From Verminephrobacter eiseniae EF01-2 (GTDB lineage Bacteria; Pseudomonadota; Gammaproteobacteria; Burkholderiales; Burkholderiaceae_C), in NCBI RefSeq assembly GCF_000015565.1, contig NC_008786.1:4886501-4950500 (forward strand): a stretch of DNA of 64,000 nucleotides, in the 5' to 3' direction. Shown one piece after another: positions 9,776 to 19,488 of the stretch; the first letter of the stretch is position 1; each line of letters opens with the position of its first letter. The translations under genes were made by a program, and so were the position numbers. The notes beneath the pieces were generated by a model that ran no database searches, was not told where the DNA came from, and saw nothing but the letters and a program-made list of their open reading frames with translations.

Positions 9776-10489
9776 TCAGCGCGGCGGCGTGGGCGGCGTG
9801 GGCGGCGGCACGAAGTCTTCGAGCGCCAGGCCTTTTTCTTGCAGCAGTGCTTGCAGCAGCGGTTGCAGGCGGCCCAGGCTTTCGTGCACGGCTGCGCGCA
9901 CGGTATCCACCATCACCTGGGTGCTGCGCTCGATTTCGATGTTCAGGCGGTCGCCGACCCGCTTGTCGGCCAACACGGTGGCGCGGCGGGTTTCGGGGAT
10001 CAGCCAGACCTCGAACCAGCCTTCGGCGCGGTTGACTTCAGACACCGTGAGGCTGGCGCCATGGACGGCGACATAGCCCTTGGCAAAGATGTATTTGCGC
10101 ATGTCGGGCGCAATGGCCACACGCCAGACCAGGTTGTCGTCCGAGGCGCGCCTGTCGATGAGTGTGGCCGCAAAGTCGATATGGCCTGACAGCGGGTGCC
10201 CGCCGATCTCTGCGCCATACCGGGCCGCGCGCTCGACGTTCACGCGCTCGCCCTGCGCATAGCCGCCCAGCGTGGTCACGTTCAGGCTTTGCCGTACCAG
10301 ATCGAACATGGCCGATGTCGGCGTGGGCCGCGCGCTGACCGTCAGGCATACGCCATCGACCGACACGCTGGCGCCCAGGCCCAGGTCTTGGCAAAAACCG
10401 GCCGGAAATTCGAGGGTCAGGCGCCGCAGGTCCGTGCTGTCGTGGATGGCGGCGATGCGGGCGATGGCTTGGACGATGCCTGTGAACAT
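9776..10489 (-). CDS. ribE: Riboflavin synthase alpha chain
   Basis: The product has 237 residues. Riboflavin synthase converts two 6,7-dimethyl-8-ribityllumazine molecules into riboflavin and a pyrimidinedione in the cytoplasm. The N-terminus MFTGIVQA is diagnostic, and the two lumazine-binding repeats are visible: SVDGVCLTV with GAEIGGHPLSGH in the first half and VAVHGASLTV with a second barrel in the second half. The length is slightly above the usual ~210-220 because of an extra C-terminal tail ending in PPPTPPTPP. The ATG at 10489 is set by the family N-terminus, although the frame remains open upstream to 11020 through a histidine-coding microsatellite. No FMN riboswitch is recognisable upstream. 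The gene stands alone here; ribBA and ribH are not in the window. Confidence 0.93.
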   Translation of the reverse strand: MFTGIVQAIARIAAIHDSTDLRRLTLEFPAGFCQDLGLGASVSVDGVCLTVSARPTPTSAMFDLVRQSLNVTTLGGYAQGERVNVERAARYGAEIGGHPLSGHIDFAATLIDRRASDDNLVWRVAIAPDMRKYIFAKGYVAVHGASLTVSEVNRAEGWFEVWLIPETRRATVLADKRVGDRLNIEIERSTQVMVDTVRAAVHESLGRLQPLLQALLQEKGLALEDFVPPPTPPTPPR

Positions 10490-11025
<536 letters not shown>

Positions 11026-11189
11026 TAGTGTCGCGTCACGGATCAGATGTCGTAGGCTGCGCGCAGCCATCGGAGCGCAGCGCAAGGCGCAGCGCGCAGC
11101 CAATACCGAGCGTATTGGCAAGCGATGCAACGCCGCGATGCGCTTCGATGGCCAGCGCAGACCGACAGATGATCCGTGACGCGACACTA
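11026..11189. repeat. Palindromic element copy A (164 bp)
   Basis: The terminal repeats read TAGTGTCGCGTCACGGATCA and its complement. The two halves are imperfectly complementary along the whole length, so either strand can fold into one long hairpin. TA occurs at both ends. Its right-hand TA is shared with copy B. This is the 164-bp variant, with GAGCGTATTGG at the centre. Confidence 0.9.
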
Positions 11190-11352
11190 GTGTCGCGTCA
11201 CGGATCAGATGTCGTAGGCTGCGCGCAGCCATCGGAGCGCAGCGCAAGGCGCAGCGCGCAGCCCATACCGAGCTGTATTGGCAAGCGATGCAACGCCGCG
11301 ATGCGCTTCGATGGCCAGCGCAGACCGACAGATGATCGGTGACGCGACACCA
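11188..11352. repeat. Palindromic element copy B (165 bp)
   Basis: This copy has the same orientation as copy A and is fused to it through the shared TA. It carries the one-base-longer centre GAGCTGTATTGG. The right flank is CA instead of TA. Confidence 0.9.
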
Positions 11353-11420
11353 GCGTGCCAGCGCCGCCCGTCGTGCCAGCGCTGCCGGCCGGCGCTCCGT
11401 CGGCGCGCCGGGGCAGCGCA

Positions 11421-11882
11421 TCAACCTGCGCCGGGGTTTGCCGTCGTTTTTCTCAATATGCGCCGCACGGTTTCCCGGCCCATGCGGCCCAGGCCAGGCT
11501 CTTGGCGCGCGGCGCATTCGAGCTGCGCCAGCGTCCAGCGCTTTTGGCCCGCAGGAGGCGCCGAGCATGCCAGCGCCATCACCCGCGCTTCGTCGTCCGT
11601 GCCGTACTGGCGCGGCCGGCCGGGGCGCGCCAGATCGAACACCGCCAGATCGATTCCACCTTGCAGATAGGCCAGGCGCGTGCGCCATACGGCGGTGCGC
11701 CCCAGTCCAAGCACGGCCATGATCTGGGCCTCCGGGACACCACGATCGAGGCTGTGCAGCACATGCGCGCGATTGACCTCGCGCGCATGGTGCCGCCCCT
11801 TGCGGCGTATTTCGTCCACCGCAGCGCGGTCTTCGTCGGTCAGGTGCAGTTCGGTCTGGCGCATGGCCATGTCTCCAGGCAT
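11421..11882 (-). pseudogene. IS630-family transposase remnant, N-terminal helix-turn-helix part
   Basis: The open frame of up to 153 residues contains the DNA-binding half of IS630-type transposases: HLTDEDRAAVDEI, then a helix-turn-helix around EAQIMAVLGLGRTAVWRT, then LARPGRPRQYG and ETVRRILRK. The most likely start is one of the ATGs at 11870 or 11864, behind TGGAGA. The DDE catalytic half that should follow is absent; the next bases lead into palindromic element B. Either this is orfA of a two-frame transposase that lost its partner, or a truncated copy. IS630-family enzymes insert at TA, the flank seen on the nearby palindromic elements, so a former IS of this family is a candidate source of their mobility. 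Confidence 0.7.
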
Positions 11883-12324
11883 CGATGGGCGGTGGCGGGA
11901 GTTTACCCATGTTTCGTTGTTTGCGGGGCTGCGCGCCAGTGCCGGCAGGCCCGGCGGGTTGCGGCGGTGCTGCCAGCGGTGGCGCAGATGCGCGCAAGGG
12001 GTGCCCGGGCCTGGCTGCGCTCAGGCAGCGGCGACGAGCATGCCTGCGCCATGCCTGCGCGTGAAGGTGAAGGTAAAGGCGTCCTCGGACACCGAATAGC
12101 CGGACCAGTCGGCATGTGCCAGTCGCCTGCAACGCTACCGCTTGGCGGCCATCGGGCGGCAGCGGCTGCAAGCACCTCCCGATGGCAGTTCAACCTGGGT
12201 TTGGCGGGCGACCCGCCCATTCCCACTCATTCCCGCTGCATTGCCATTCCAGTGACAAAGACGACAAAGACGGAATCGAACCGGCGTCCGTCCGCCACCA
12301 CCGCTCCGAACGCCTCAGCCGGCC
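11883..12324. other. Gap with degraded sequence, no confident gene
   Basis: On the minus strand, 12110 to about 12017 reads DWSGYSVSEDAFTFTFTRR and then ends at a stop after MLVAAA, which looks like the end of a lost protein gene. The frame is closed upstream by a TAG. Around 12285 there is a GGTTCGATTCC sequence resembling a tRNA T-arm, without a convincing rest of a tRNA. Confidence 0.35.
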
Positions 12325-12488
12325 TAGTGTCGCGTCACCGATCATCTGTCGGTCTGCGCTGGCCATCGAAGCGCATCGCGGCGTTGCATCGCTTGCCAAT
12401 ACGCTCGGTATGGGCTGCGCGCTGCGCCTTGCGCTGCGCTCCGATGGCTGCGCGCAGCCTACGACATCTGATCCGTGACGCGACACTA
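12325..12488. repeat. Palindromic element copy C (164 bp)
   Basis: This copy is in the opposite orientation to A and B, flanked by CTAG on the left and CTAG on the right, giving a TA duplication. Its right terminal bases provide the TAG stop codon of the LysR gene that ends at 12486. Confidence 0.9.
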
Positions 12489-13544
12489 GCCTGCCGGCGG
12501 GCCTGCGGCCTGAATCACCGGCGGGCTTGCGGCCTGGCCTGCCGGCGGGCTTACAGCCCGGTGCGCCTGCTGCAAACATTGGGCAAACGCCTGGGCCGCC
12601 CGAGTGGGTGCGGGCGAGCGGCGCATCAGGCTGACGAACTGGCAGTCGTAGCGAAACAGCGCCGGGTTCACGGCCTGCATGCGGCCTTGGCGCTCGAACG
12701 CCTCGGCATAGTGGTCGGGCAGAAAGCCGAGGAAGCGGCCCGACAGGATCAGCGTGGCGATCGACTCCTGGTCAAACCCGGTGGCCGCGCGTTGCAGCCG
12801 GGCCTGGTGGCTCAGCGCCATGTTCGGCGAGTGGTAGCCCAGCCCGGCAAACGGGTAGTTGCGCAGTGCCTGCCAGTCGGCCGGGGGGGTCGCGGCGGCG
12901 CACAGCGGATGGCCCGCGCCGCCATACAGCAGCATGGTCTCGGCAAACAGGTCGCTATAGGCCAGGCTTTGCGAGCTGCGGTGCGCGGGGATGATGCCCA
13001 CCTGGTAGCTGCCGTCGATGACGCCGCGCTCGATCGCGTTGATCGAGCCTACATGCAGTTGCAGTTGTACATCCGGCGCCGTGGCGGCGAAGGCGGCAAT
13101 GGCCTGGCCGATGCGCGCTGCCGGGTTGCTGGCGGTCTTGTCGAAAATGGCCAGCGCCAGTTGCCCGCCCATGCGCGAATGGATGTCGTCGATGCTGGCG
13201 CGAAAGCTGTGCACCGAGGCCAGCAGCCGCAGGGTCTCGTCATACACCCGCTGGCCTTCGGCGGTGAGCGCAAAACCGGCCCGCCCACGGCGGCACAGCG
13301 TCAGGCCGAGCCGGGTTTCCAGGTCTTTCATGTGGCGGCTGACGGTGCTGGTGCCGATATTGAGTTCCAGTTCGGCGGCCGACATGCCGCCACATTCGAC
13401 CACGCTCTTGAAGACCTGCAACAGGCGCAGGTCCATGTCGCTGAGCTGGCCCAGCACGGCGCGGTGCCGGGCCGGGGCGGCCGCTGGCGTGGTCATGGTG
13501 GTCATGGCGGGTGCGGGGCTGGGCAGCGCGGCCTTTGCTTGCAT
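12486..13544 (-). CDS. LysR-family transcriptional regulator
   Basis: The product is up to 352 residues. The winged helix-turn-helix is near residues 36-95 (MDLRLLQVFKSVVECGG, STVSRHMKDLETRLGL), followed by a type 2 periplasmic-binding-like effector domain. Several methionines precede the HTH, so the start could be 13544 or a later ATG such as the one at MDLRLL. It is divergent from the omega-aminotransferase gene, which suggests it controls beta-alanine/omega-amino acid catabolism; LysR regulators beside this enzyme pair are common in Burkholderiales. The C-terminus carries an unusual tail of about 20 residues (SPPAGQAASPPVIQAAGPPAG-like) encoded by short GCCGGCGGGCC repeats. The TAG stop is formed by the edge of palindromic element C, so the tail may be longer than the ancestral protein. 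Confidence 0.85.
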   Translation of the reverse strand: MQAKAALPSPAPAMTTMTTPAAAPARHRAVLGQLSDMDLRLLQVFKSVVECGGMSAAELELNIGTSTVSRHMKDLETRLGLTLCRRGRAGFALTAEGQRVYDETLRLLASVHSFRASIDDIHSRMGGQLALAIFDKTASNPAARIGQAIAAFAATAPDVQLQLHVGSINAIERGVIDGSYQVGIIPAHRSSQSLAYSDLFAETMLLYGGAGHPLCAAATPPADWQALRNYPFAGLGYHSPNMALSHQARLQRAATGFDQESIATLILSGRFLGFLPDHYAEAFERQGRMQAVNPALFRYDCQFVSLMRRSPAPTRAAQAFAQCLQQAHRAVSPPAGQAASPPVIQAAGPPAG

Positions 13545-13608
13545 GAATCGTCAAGTAAACATTGACATTGGATTATTGGAGAGATCAAAGCGCGGCGCAA
13601 CAATGGCT

Positions 13609-13773
13609 TGGTGTCGCGTCACCGATCAGATGTCGCAGGCTGCGCGCAGCCATCGGAGCGCAGCGCAAGGCGCATCGCGCAGCCCATACCGAGCTGTATT
13701 GGCAAGCGATGCAACGCCGCGATGCGCTTCGATGGCCAGCGCAGACCGACAGATGATCGGTGACGCGACACCA
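13609..13773. repeat. Palindromic element copy D (165 bp) in a divergent promoter
   Basis: The element lies between the LysR start (13544) and the aminotransferase start (13852), flanked by TG on the left and CA on the right. It carries the longer central variant. It occupies more than half of the divergent promoter region. Confidence 0.9.
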
Positions 13774-13851
13774 GGCCCCATCCCGCCGTGGACAGCGATG
13801 ACCGGGACGGCCCTGCTTTCCATCCCGTTTGGCTTGTACAGGAGATATTCC

Positions 13852-15213
13852 ATGAGCTTCGTGAATCTCGAAAAACCCGCCGCCGGCGCCGAAGGCCCGC
13901 GCATGGACGCCCAGTGGCTCGATGCGCACTGGATGCCCTACACGGCCAACCGCCAGTTCAAGGCCCAGCCGCGCATGATCGTTGCCGGCAGCGGCGCCTA
14001 CTACACCGACGCCGAAGGGCGCAAGATTTTCGACGGCCTGTCGGGCCTGTGGTGCGCGGGCCTGGGCCATGGCCGCCGCGAGATCGCCGATGCGATAGGC
14101 AAACAGGCGCTCCGGCTCGACTACGCGCCGGCATTCCAGTTCGGCCACCCGCTGTCGTTCGAGCTGGCCAACCGCATCAAGGCGCTGACGCCGGCAGGGC
14201 TGGACTATGTGTTCTTCACCAGTTCAGGCTCGGAAGCGGCCGACACCTCGCTGAAAATGGCCCGCGCCTACTGGCGCGCCAAGGGCCAGGGCCACAAGAC
14301 GCGCCTGATCGGCCGCGAAAAGGGCTACCACGGCGTGAACTTCGGCGGCATCTCGGTCGGCGGCATAGGGGCCAACCGCAAGCTGTTCGGCCAGACCATC
14401 GAGGCCGACCACCTGCCCCATACCCAGCCGCCCGCAGGCTCCTTCCACAAGGGCCAGCCGCCCACGGGCAAGGAACTGGCCGACCGCCTGCTCGACATGA
14501 TTGCGCTGCACGATGCATCGAACATTGCCGCCGTGATCGTCGAGCCATTTGCCGGCTCCGCCGGGGTGCTGGTCCCGCCCGTGGGCTACCTGCAGCGGCT
14601 GCGCGATATCTGCACGCAAAACGGCATCCTGCTGATTTTTGACGAAGTGATCAGCGGCTTTGGCCGCTCCGGCGCCTGGACCGGCGCCGAGGCTTTCGGC
14701 GTGACGCCCGACCTGCTGAACTTCGCCAAGCAGATCACCAACGGCGTGCAGCCGCTGGGCGGCGTGGTGGCGAGCAAGGAGATCTACGACAGCTTCATGG
14801 CCGCAGGCGGCCCCGACTACATGCTGGAGTTTCCGCATGGCTACACCTACTCGGCCCACCCCGTGTCCTGCGCCGCCGGCATTGCGGCGCTCGACCTGCT
14901 GCAAAAGGAAGACATGATCGGCCGCGTGCAGGCGCTGGCCCCGCACTTCGAGCAAGCCGTGCACAGCCTCAAGGGCGCCAAACATGTGCTGGACATCCGC
15001 AACTTCAGCCTGGCAGCGGGTCTGACGATCGCGCCGGCGCCGGGCGAGCCGGCCAGGCGGCCCTACGAGATTGCGATGAACTGCTGGAGAAAGGGCTTTT
15101 ATGTGCGCTACGGCGCCGACACCATCCAACTGGCGCCACCGTTCATCAGCGAAAAGGCCGAGATCGACCGCCTGGTCAACGCCCTCGGCGATGCGCTGAC
15201 CGAAACGGCATGA
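13852..15213 (+). CDS. Beta-alanine/omega-amino acid:pyruvate aminotransferase
   Basis: The product has 453 residues. This class III PLP aminotransferase family moves the amino group of beta-alanine or other omega-amino acids to pyruvate, giving malonate semialdehyde and alanine. The N-terminal HWMPYTANRQF, the cofactor-phosphate loop FTSSGSEAAD, the aspartate in IFDEVISGFGR and the PLP-lysine in NFAKQITNG (Lys293) are all present, and the length is normal. The ATG at 13852 has AGGAGAT nine bases upstream; the frame is open further upstream only because it crosses palindromic element D. The gene is followed by mmsA on the same strand, so the two enzymes form a pathway from beta-alanine to acetyl-CoA. 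Exact substrate is inferred from neighbours. Confidence 0.9.
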   Translation: MSFVNLEKPAAGAEGPRMDAQWLDAHWMPYTANRQFKAQPRMIVAGSGAYYTDAEGRKIFDGLSGLWCAGLGHGRREIADAIGKQALRLDYAPAFQFGHPLSFELANRIKALTPAGLDYVFFTSSGSEAADTSLKMARAYWRAKGQGHKTRLIGREKGYHGVNFGGISVGGIGANRKLFGQTIEADHLPHTQPPAGSFHKGQPPTGKELADRLLDMIALHDASNIAAVIVEPFAGSAGVLVPPVGYLQRLRDICTQNGILLIFDEVISGFGRSGAWTGAEAFGVTPDLLNFAKQITNGVQPLGGVVASKEIYDSFMAAGGPDYMLEFPHGYTYSAHPVSCAAGIAALDLLQKEDMIGRVQALAPHFEQAVHSLKGAKHVLDIRNFSLAAGLTIAPAPGEPARRPYEIAMNCWRKGFYVRYGADTIQLAPPFISEKAEIDRLVNALGDALTETA

Positions 15214-15325
15214 GCGCCGCCCGGCCGCCCGAAGGCGCTCATACCGTAGCCGAAGGCGAAGGTATCCCAGTGCGCGTCGCCCGGCCGCCCGAAGGCGCTC
15301 ATTCCGCAGCCGAAGGTGCTCCAGC
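15211..15325. repeat. REP-like hairpin element, two tandem copies
   Basis: Two units 60 bp apart share ccggccgcccgaaggcgct and then a GCCGAAGG motif. The first starts exactly at the TGA stop of the aminotransferase gene and contains a perfect 8-bp inverted repeat, TGAGCGCC ... GGCGCTCA, followed by the smaller dyad ACCGTAGCCGAAGGCGAAGGT. Related copies are at 34681-34733 and 59972-60028. It could serve as a transcription terminator or mRNA end structure. Confidence 0.7.
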
Positions 15326-15431
15326 GCGCACGCCCGGCACACCCGCTCAGGCGCCTGCCAGACCCTGAACCGATGGCCGCCGGCGCGTGCAACACATGCG
15401 CCGGCGGCCGCTTTCAATACCCATCGTCACC

Positions 15432-16952
<1,521 letters not shown>

Positions 16953-17307
16953 GCATGGCCTTCGATATGCCGGGCGGGGCGGGACCCACCTGGGCCGAGG
17001 GTGGTGCGTTCGGGCACGGGCATGCCGGATGCCATCAGGGCAGTGCGGCGGCGTTTTCACCATTGCACTTCTTGCGGCTTCATGGTGTGCTCGGGGCCAC
17101 GTCGGCACGGCGTCAGCGTGGCGTCGGCGTGGCGCAGGCCTGGCCGCTGTCTGCCGCGCAACCCCCGGTGCCGCATCCGGCGTTCTGCCTGCCGCCCAAG
17201 GCATTGCCGGGGGCCTGGGCTGGTTGCCGGGCGACACGAGACAAACGGGCCGCCGGCGGCCACCGCGTTCGACACCCGTTGCCTGAAAGATAAAAAGGAG
17301 CGCGGCC
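16953..17307. other. Gap between mmsA and the class II aldolase gene
   Basis: No gene or clear repeat is recognised. The last 20 bases contain AAAAAGGAG, the ribosome binding site of the downstream gene. Other frames are open only because of high GC. Confidence 0.5.
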
Positions 17308-18096
17308 ATGGGCCTACCCGGAATGCTCGACATCCCCTCGATGCGCGGGCAGTGCAGCCAGGCCGAGTGGCAGACCCGCGTCGACCTGGCCGCCTGCTAC
17401 CGGCTGGTGCATTGGTACGGCATGGCCGACATGATGGCCAACCACATCTCCGCGCGCGTGCCCGACGAGGAAAACGCATTCCTGATCAACCCCTACGGCA
17501 TGATGTACGAGGAAATCAGCGCCAGTTGCCTGATCAAGGTGGACTGCGACGGCAAGATCCTGTCGCAGCCGGATTTCGGCGCGCTCGGCTACGGCATCAA
17601 CCAGGCCGGCTACGTGATCCACAGCGCCGTCCACCACGCCCGTGCGGACGTGGCCTGCGTGATCCACACCCATAGCTGGGCCTCGATGGCGGTGTCGACG
17701 CTCGAATGCGGCCTGCTGCCGCTGACGCAGACGGCAATGCGCTTTCTGAAGATCGGCTACCACGACTACCAGGGCGTGGTGCTGGACACCGCCGAGCAGG
17801 CTTCGCTGGTCGCCGATCTGGGCGCCGGCGAGGCGCTGATCCTGCGCAACCACGGCGCGCTGACGGTGGGCCGCACCGTGGGCGAGGCGTTCAACTGGAT
17901 GCACCGGCTGGAACTGGCCTGCCGCGCGCAACTGGCGGCGATGGCCTGCGGCACACCGCTGCGCACGGTGCCGGCCGATGTGCTGCACCAGACCTGGAAC
18001 AACTACCAGCCCGGCACGCGCCGTCCCTATGGCGTGATGGAATGGCCGGCGCTGCTGCGCAAGCTCGACCGACTGGACCCGGGCTACCGCGACTGA
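17308..18096 (+). CDS. Class II aldolase/adducin-family protein
   Basis: The product has 262 residues. The fold is that of fuculose-phosphate aldolase and adducin heads: NHISARVP near residue 47, the zinc-binding pair VIHTHS (His120, His122) and a further histidine in LRNHGALTVG. Members include sugar-phosphate aldolases and decarboxylases, but many act on unknown substrates. AAGGAG lies 13 bases before the ATG. It is followed 85 bp later by a Bug-type tricarboxylate receptor on the same strand, a frequent Burkholderiales pairing in which the receptor binds the substrate whose catabolism the enzyme begins. The substrate cannot be told from sequence. Confidence 0.85.
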   Translation: MGLPGMLDIPSMRGQCSQAEWQTRVDLAACYRLVHWYGMADMMANHISARVPDEENAFLINPYGMMYEEISASCLIKVDCDGKILSQPDFGALGYGINQAGYVIHSAVHHARADVACVIHTHSWASMAVSTLECGLLPLTQTAMRFLKIGYHDYQGVVLDTAEQASLVADLGAGEALILRNHGALTVGRTVGEAFNWMHRLELACRAQLAAMACGTPLRTVPADVLHQTWNNYQPGTRRPYGVMEWPALLRKLDRLDPGYRD

Positions 18097-18181
18097 AGGC
18101 GCGCCGGCCTGTGTCCGCAGGGAGCAGAAAGTCCAGCGCAGCACCGCAACACCGCAGCACGCAGCACGCAGGAGAGACGCC

Positions 18182-19339
18182 ATGCACGGACTTCCCCGCC
18201 GATCGCCCCGGCGCCCGGGCATCGGCCTCGCGCTGGCCGCCGGCCTCGCGCTGGCGGCGCCGGCGCACAGCGCCAGCGCAGACCCCGGCTACCCCAACCG
18301 GCCGGTGCATCTGGTGGTGGCCTTCACCGCAGGCGGCACCACCGACACCTTGGCACGCAGCGTGAGCCAGCAACTGAGCCAGCGCCTGAAGCAGTCGTTC
18401 GTGGTGGAAAGCCGCCCCGGCGCGGGCGGCAACATCGGCACCGAATACGTGGTGCGGGCGCCGGCCGATGGCTACACGCTGCTGGTCGGCTCGGTGGGCC
18501 CGATCGCGATCAACCAGACGCTCTACAAAAGGCTGGGCCATGATCCGCTGACCGACCTGGTGCCCGTGGTGCAGATTGCCGACGTGCCGAACGTGCTGGT
18601 GCTGCATCCGTCGCTGCCGGCCAGCACGCTAGTGTCGCGTCACCGATCATCTGTCGGTCCGCGCTGGCCATCGAAGCGCATCGCGGCGTTGCATCGCTTG
18701 CCAATACGCTTGGTATTGGCTGCGCGATGCGCCTTGCGCTGCGCTCCGATGGCTGCGCGCAGCCTACGACATCTGACCGGTGACGCGACACTAGGGGATT
18801 TCGTCGCTTACCTGAAGGCCAATCCGGGCCGACTGAACTACGGTTCCACGGGCGTGGGCACCTCGTCGCACCTGTCGGGCTTCATGCTGACCGAGCGCAT
18901 CGACACGCCGGCCACGCATGTGCCGTACAAGGGCGCGGACGCGCTCAATGACCTGCTCGCGGGGCGCATACAGTTCATGTTCGCGACGATACCGTCGGTC
19001 ATCGCGCATATCCGGGCGGGCAAACTCAATGCGCTGGCGGTCACCAGCGCCAGGCGCTCGCGTTCGCTGCCCGATCTGCCGACCGTGGCGGAGAAGGGCT
19101 TTCCCGGCTTCGAGGCCGGCTCATGGTTTGGCCTGTTCGCGCCCAAAGACACGCCGCAATCCGTCATCGCCACGCTGAACCAGGCGGTCAACGAGACGCT
19201 GCCGGCGCTGCAAGCACAGATGATCCGCGAAGGCGCCGACCCGGTGGGCGGCTCGCCCGAGCAGTTCGGGCAGTTCACGCACAAGGAATATGCCAAGTGG
19301 AAGGCCGTGGTGCGGGCCACCGGCGCTGCCATCGAGTGA
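18182..19339 (+). CDS. Bug-family tripartite tricarboxylate receptor with in-frame palindromic insertion
   Basis: The product has 385 residues, about 54 more than is usual for this family. Bug proteins are periplasmic binding proteins for carboxylates. An N-terminal signal peptide (hydrophobic stretch ending ALAAPAHS) precedes YPNRPVHLVVAF, PGAGGNIGTEYV and, after the insertion, DFVAYLKANPGRLNYGS, HVPYKGADALNDLL and GLFAPKDTP. Residues 150-204 come from palindromic element E: the frame enters at the codon CTA (18629), reads an Arg/Ala/Leu-rich segment beginning VSRHRSS and ending TGDATL, and leaves at CTA (18791). Without it the flanking parts join as a normal Bug protein. The insertion falls before the helix AYLKANPG. 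Whether the product folds is unknown; it could be a silent pseudogene with an accidentally open frame. Confidence 0.85.
   Translation: MHGLPRRSPRRPGIGLALAAGLALAAPAHSASADPGYPNRPVHLVVAFTAGGTTDTLARSVSQQLSQRLKQSFVVESRPGAGGNIGTEYVVRAPADGYTLLVGSVGPIAINQTLYKRLGHDPLTDLVPVVQIADVPNVLVLHPSLPASTLVSRHRSSVGPRWPSKRIAALHRLPIRLVLAARCALRCAPMAARSLRHLTGDATLGDFVAYLKANPGRLNYGSTGVGTSSHLSGFMLTERIDTPATHVPYKGADALNDLLAGRIQFMFATIPSVIAHIRAGKLNALAVTSARRSRSLPDLPTVAEKGFPGFEAGSWFGLFAPKDTPQSVIATLNQAVNETLPALQAQMIREGADPVGGSPEQFGQFTHKEYAKWKAVVRATGAAIE
18630..18793. repeat. Palindromic element copy E (164 bp), inside a Bug receptor gene
   Basis: This copy has the same orientation as C and the 164-bp centre, with TA at both ends. 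If TA is a target duplication, the net gain is 162 bp, or 54 codons. Confidence 0.92.
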
Positions 19340-19488
19340 TTCCATTTCCCAATCGTTCGTGAACGCGCAGGCGCAGCGCAGGCAGCACAGATGCACGGCG
19401 AGCGGTGCCGACGAAGTGCACGGATGGTTCAGCAATGGAATGAGCGCCCTGGCGGGCCTGCGGGCGCGTTGCATCGATGGGCCTCGCC

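Noticed and set aside
11026..11352. CRISPR array
   Set aside because: Copies A and B are two full-length palindromic elements in tandem, without spacers, and equivalent copies are dispersed singly elsewhere.
11903..12226. 107-codon minus-strand frame as a hypothetical gene
   Set aside because: Composition is that of a random GC-rich shadow frame. Another minus-strand frame in the same stretch has a more protein-like end but is closed by a stop.
12270..12300. tRNA T-arm-like sequence GGTTCGATTCC on the minus strand
   Set aside because: The T-stem is imperfect and there is no matching acceptor stem, anticodon arm or CCA end. It may be a scrap of a tRNA used as an old integration site, but it cannot be called a gene.
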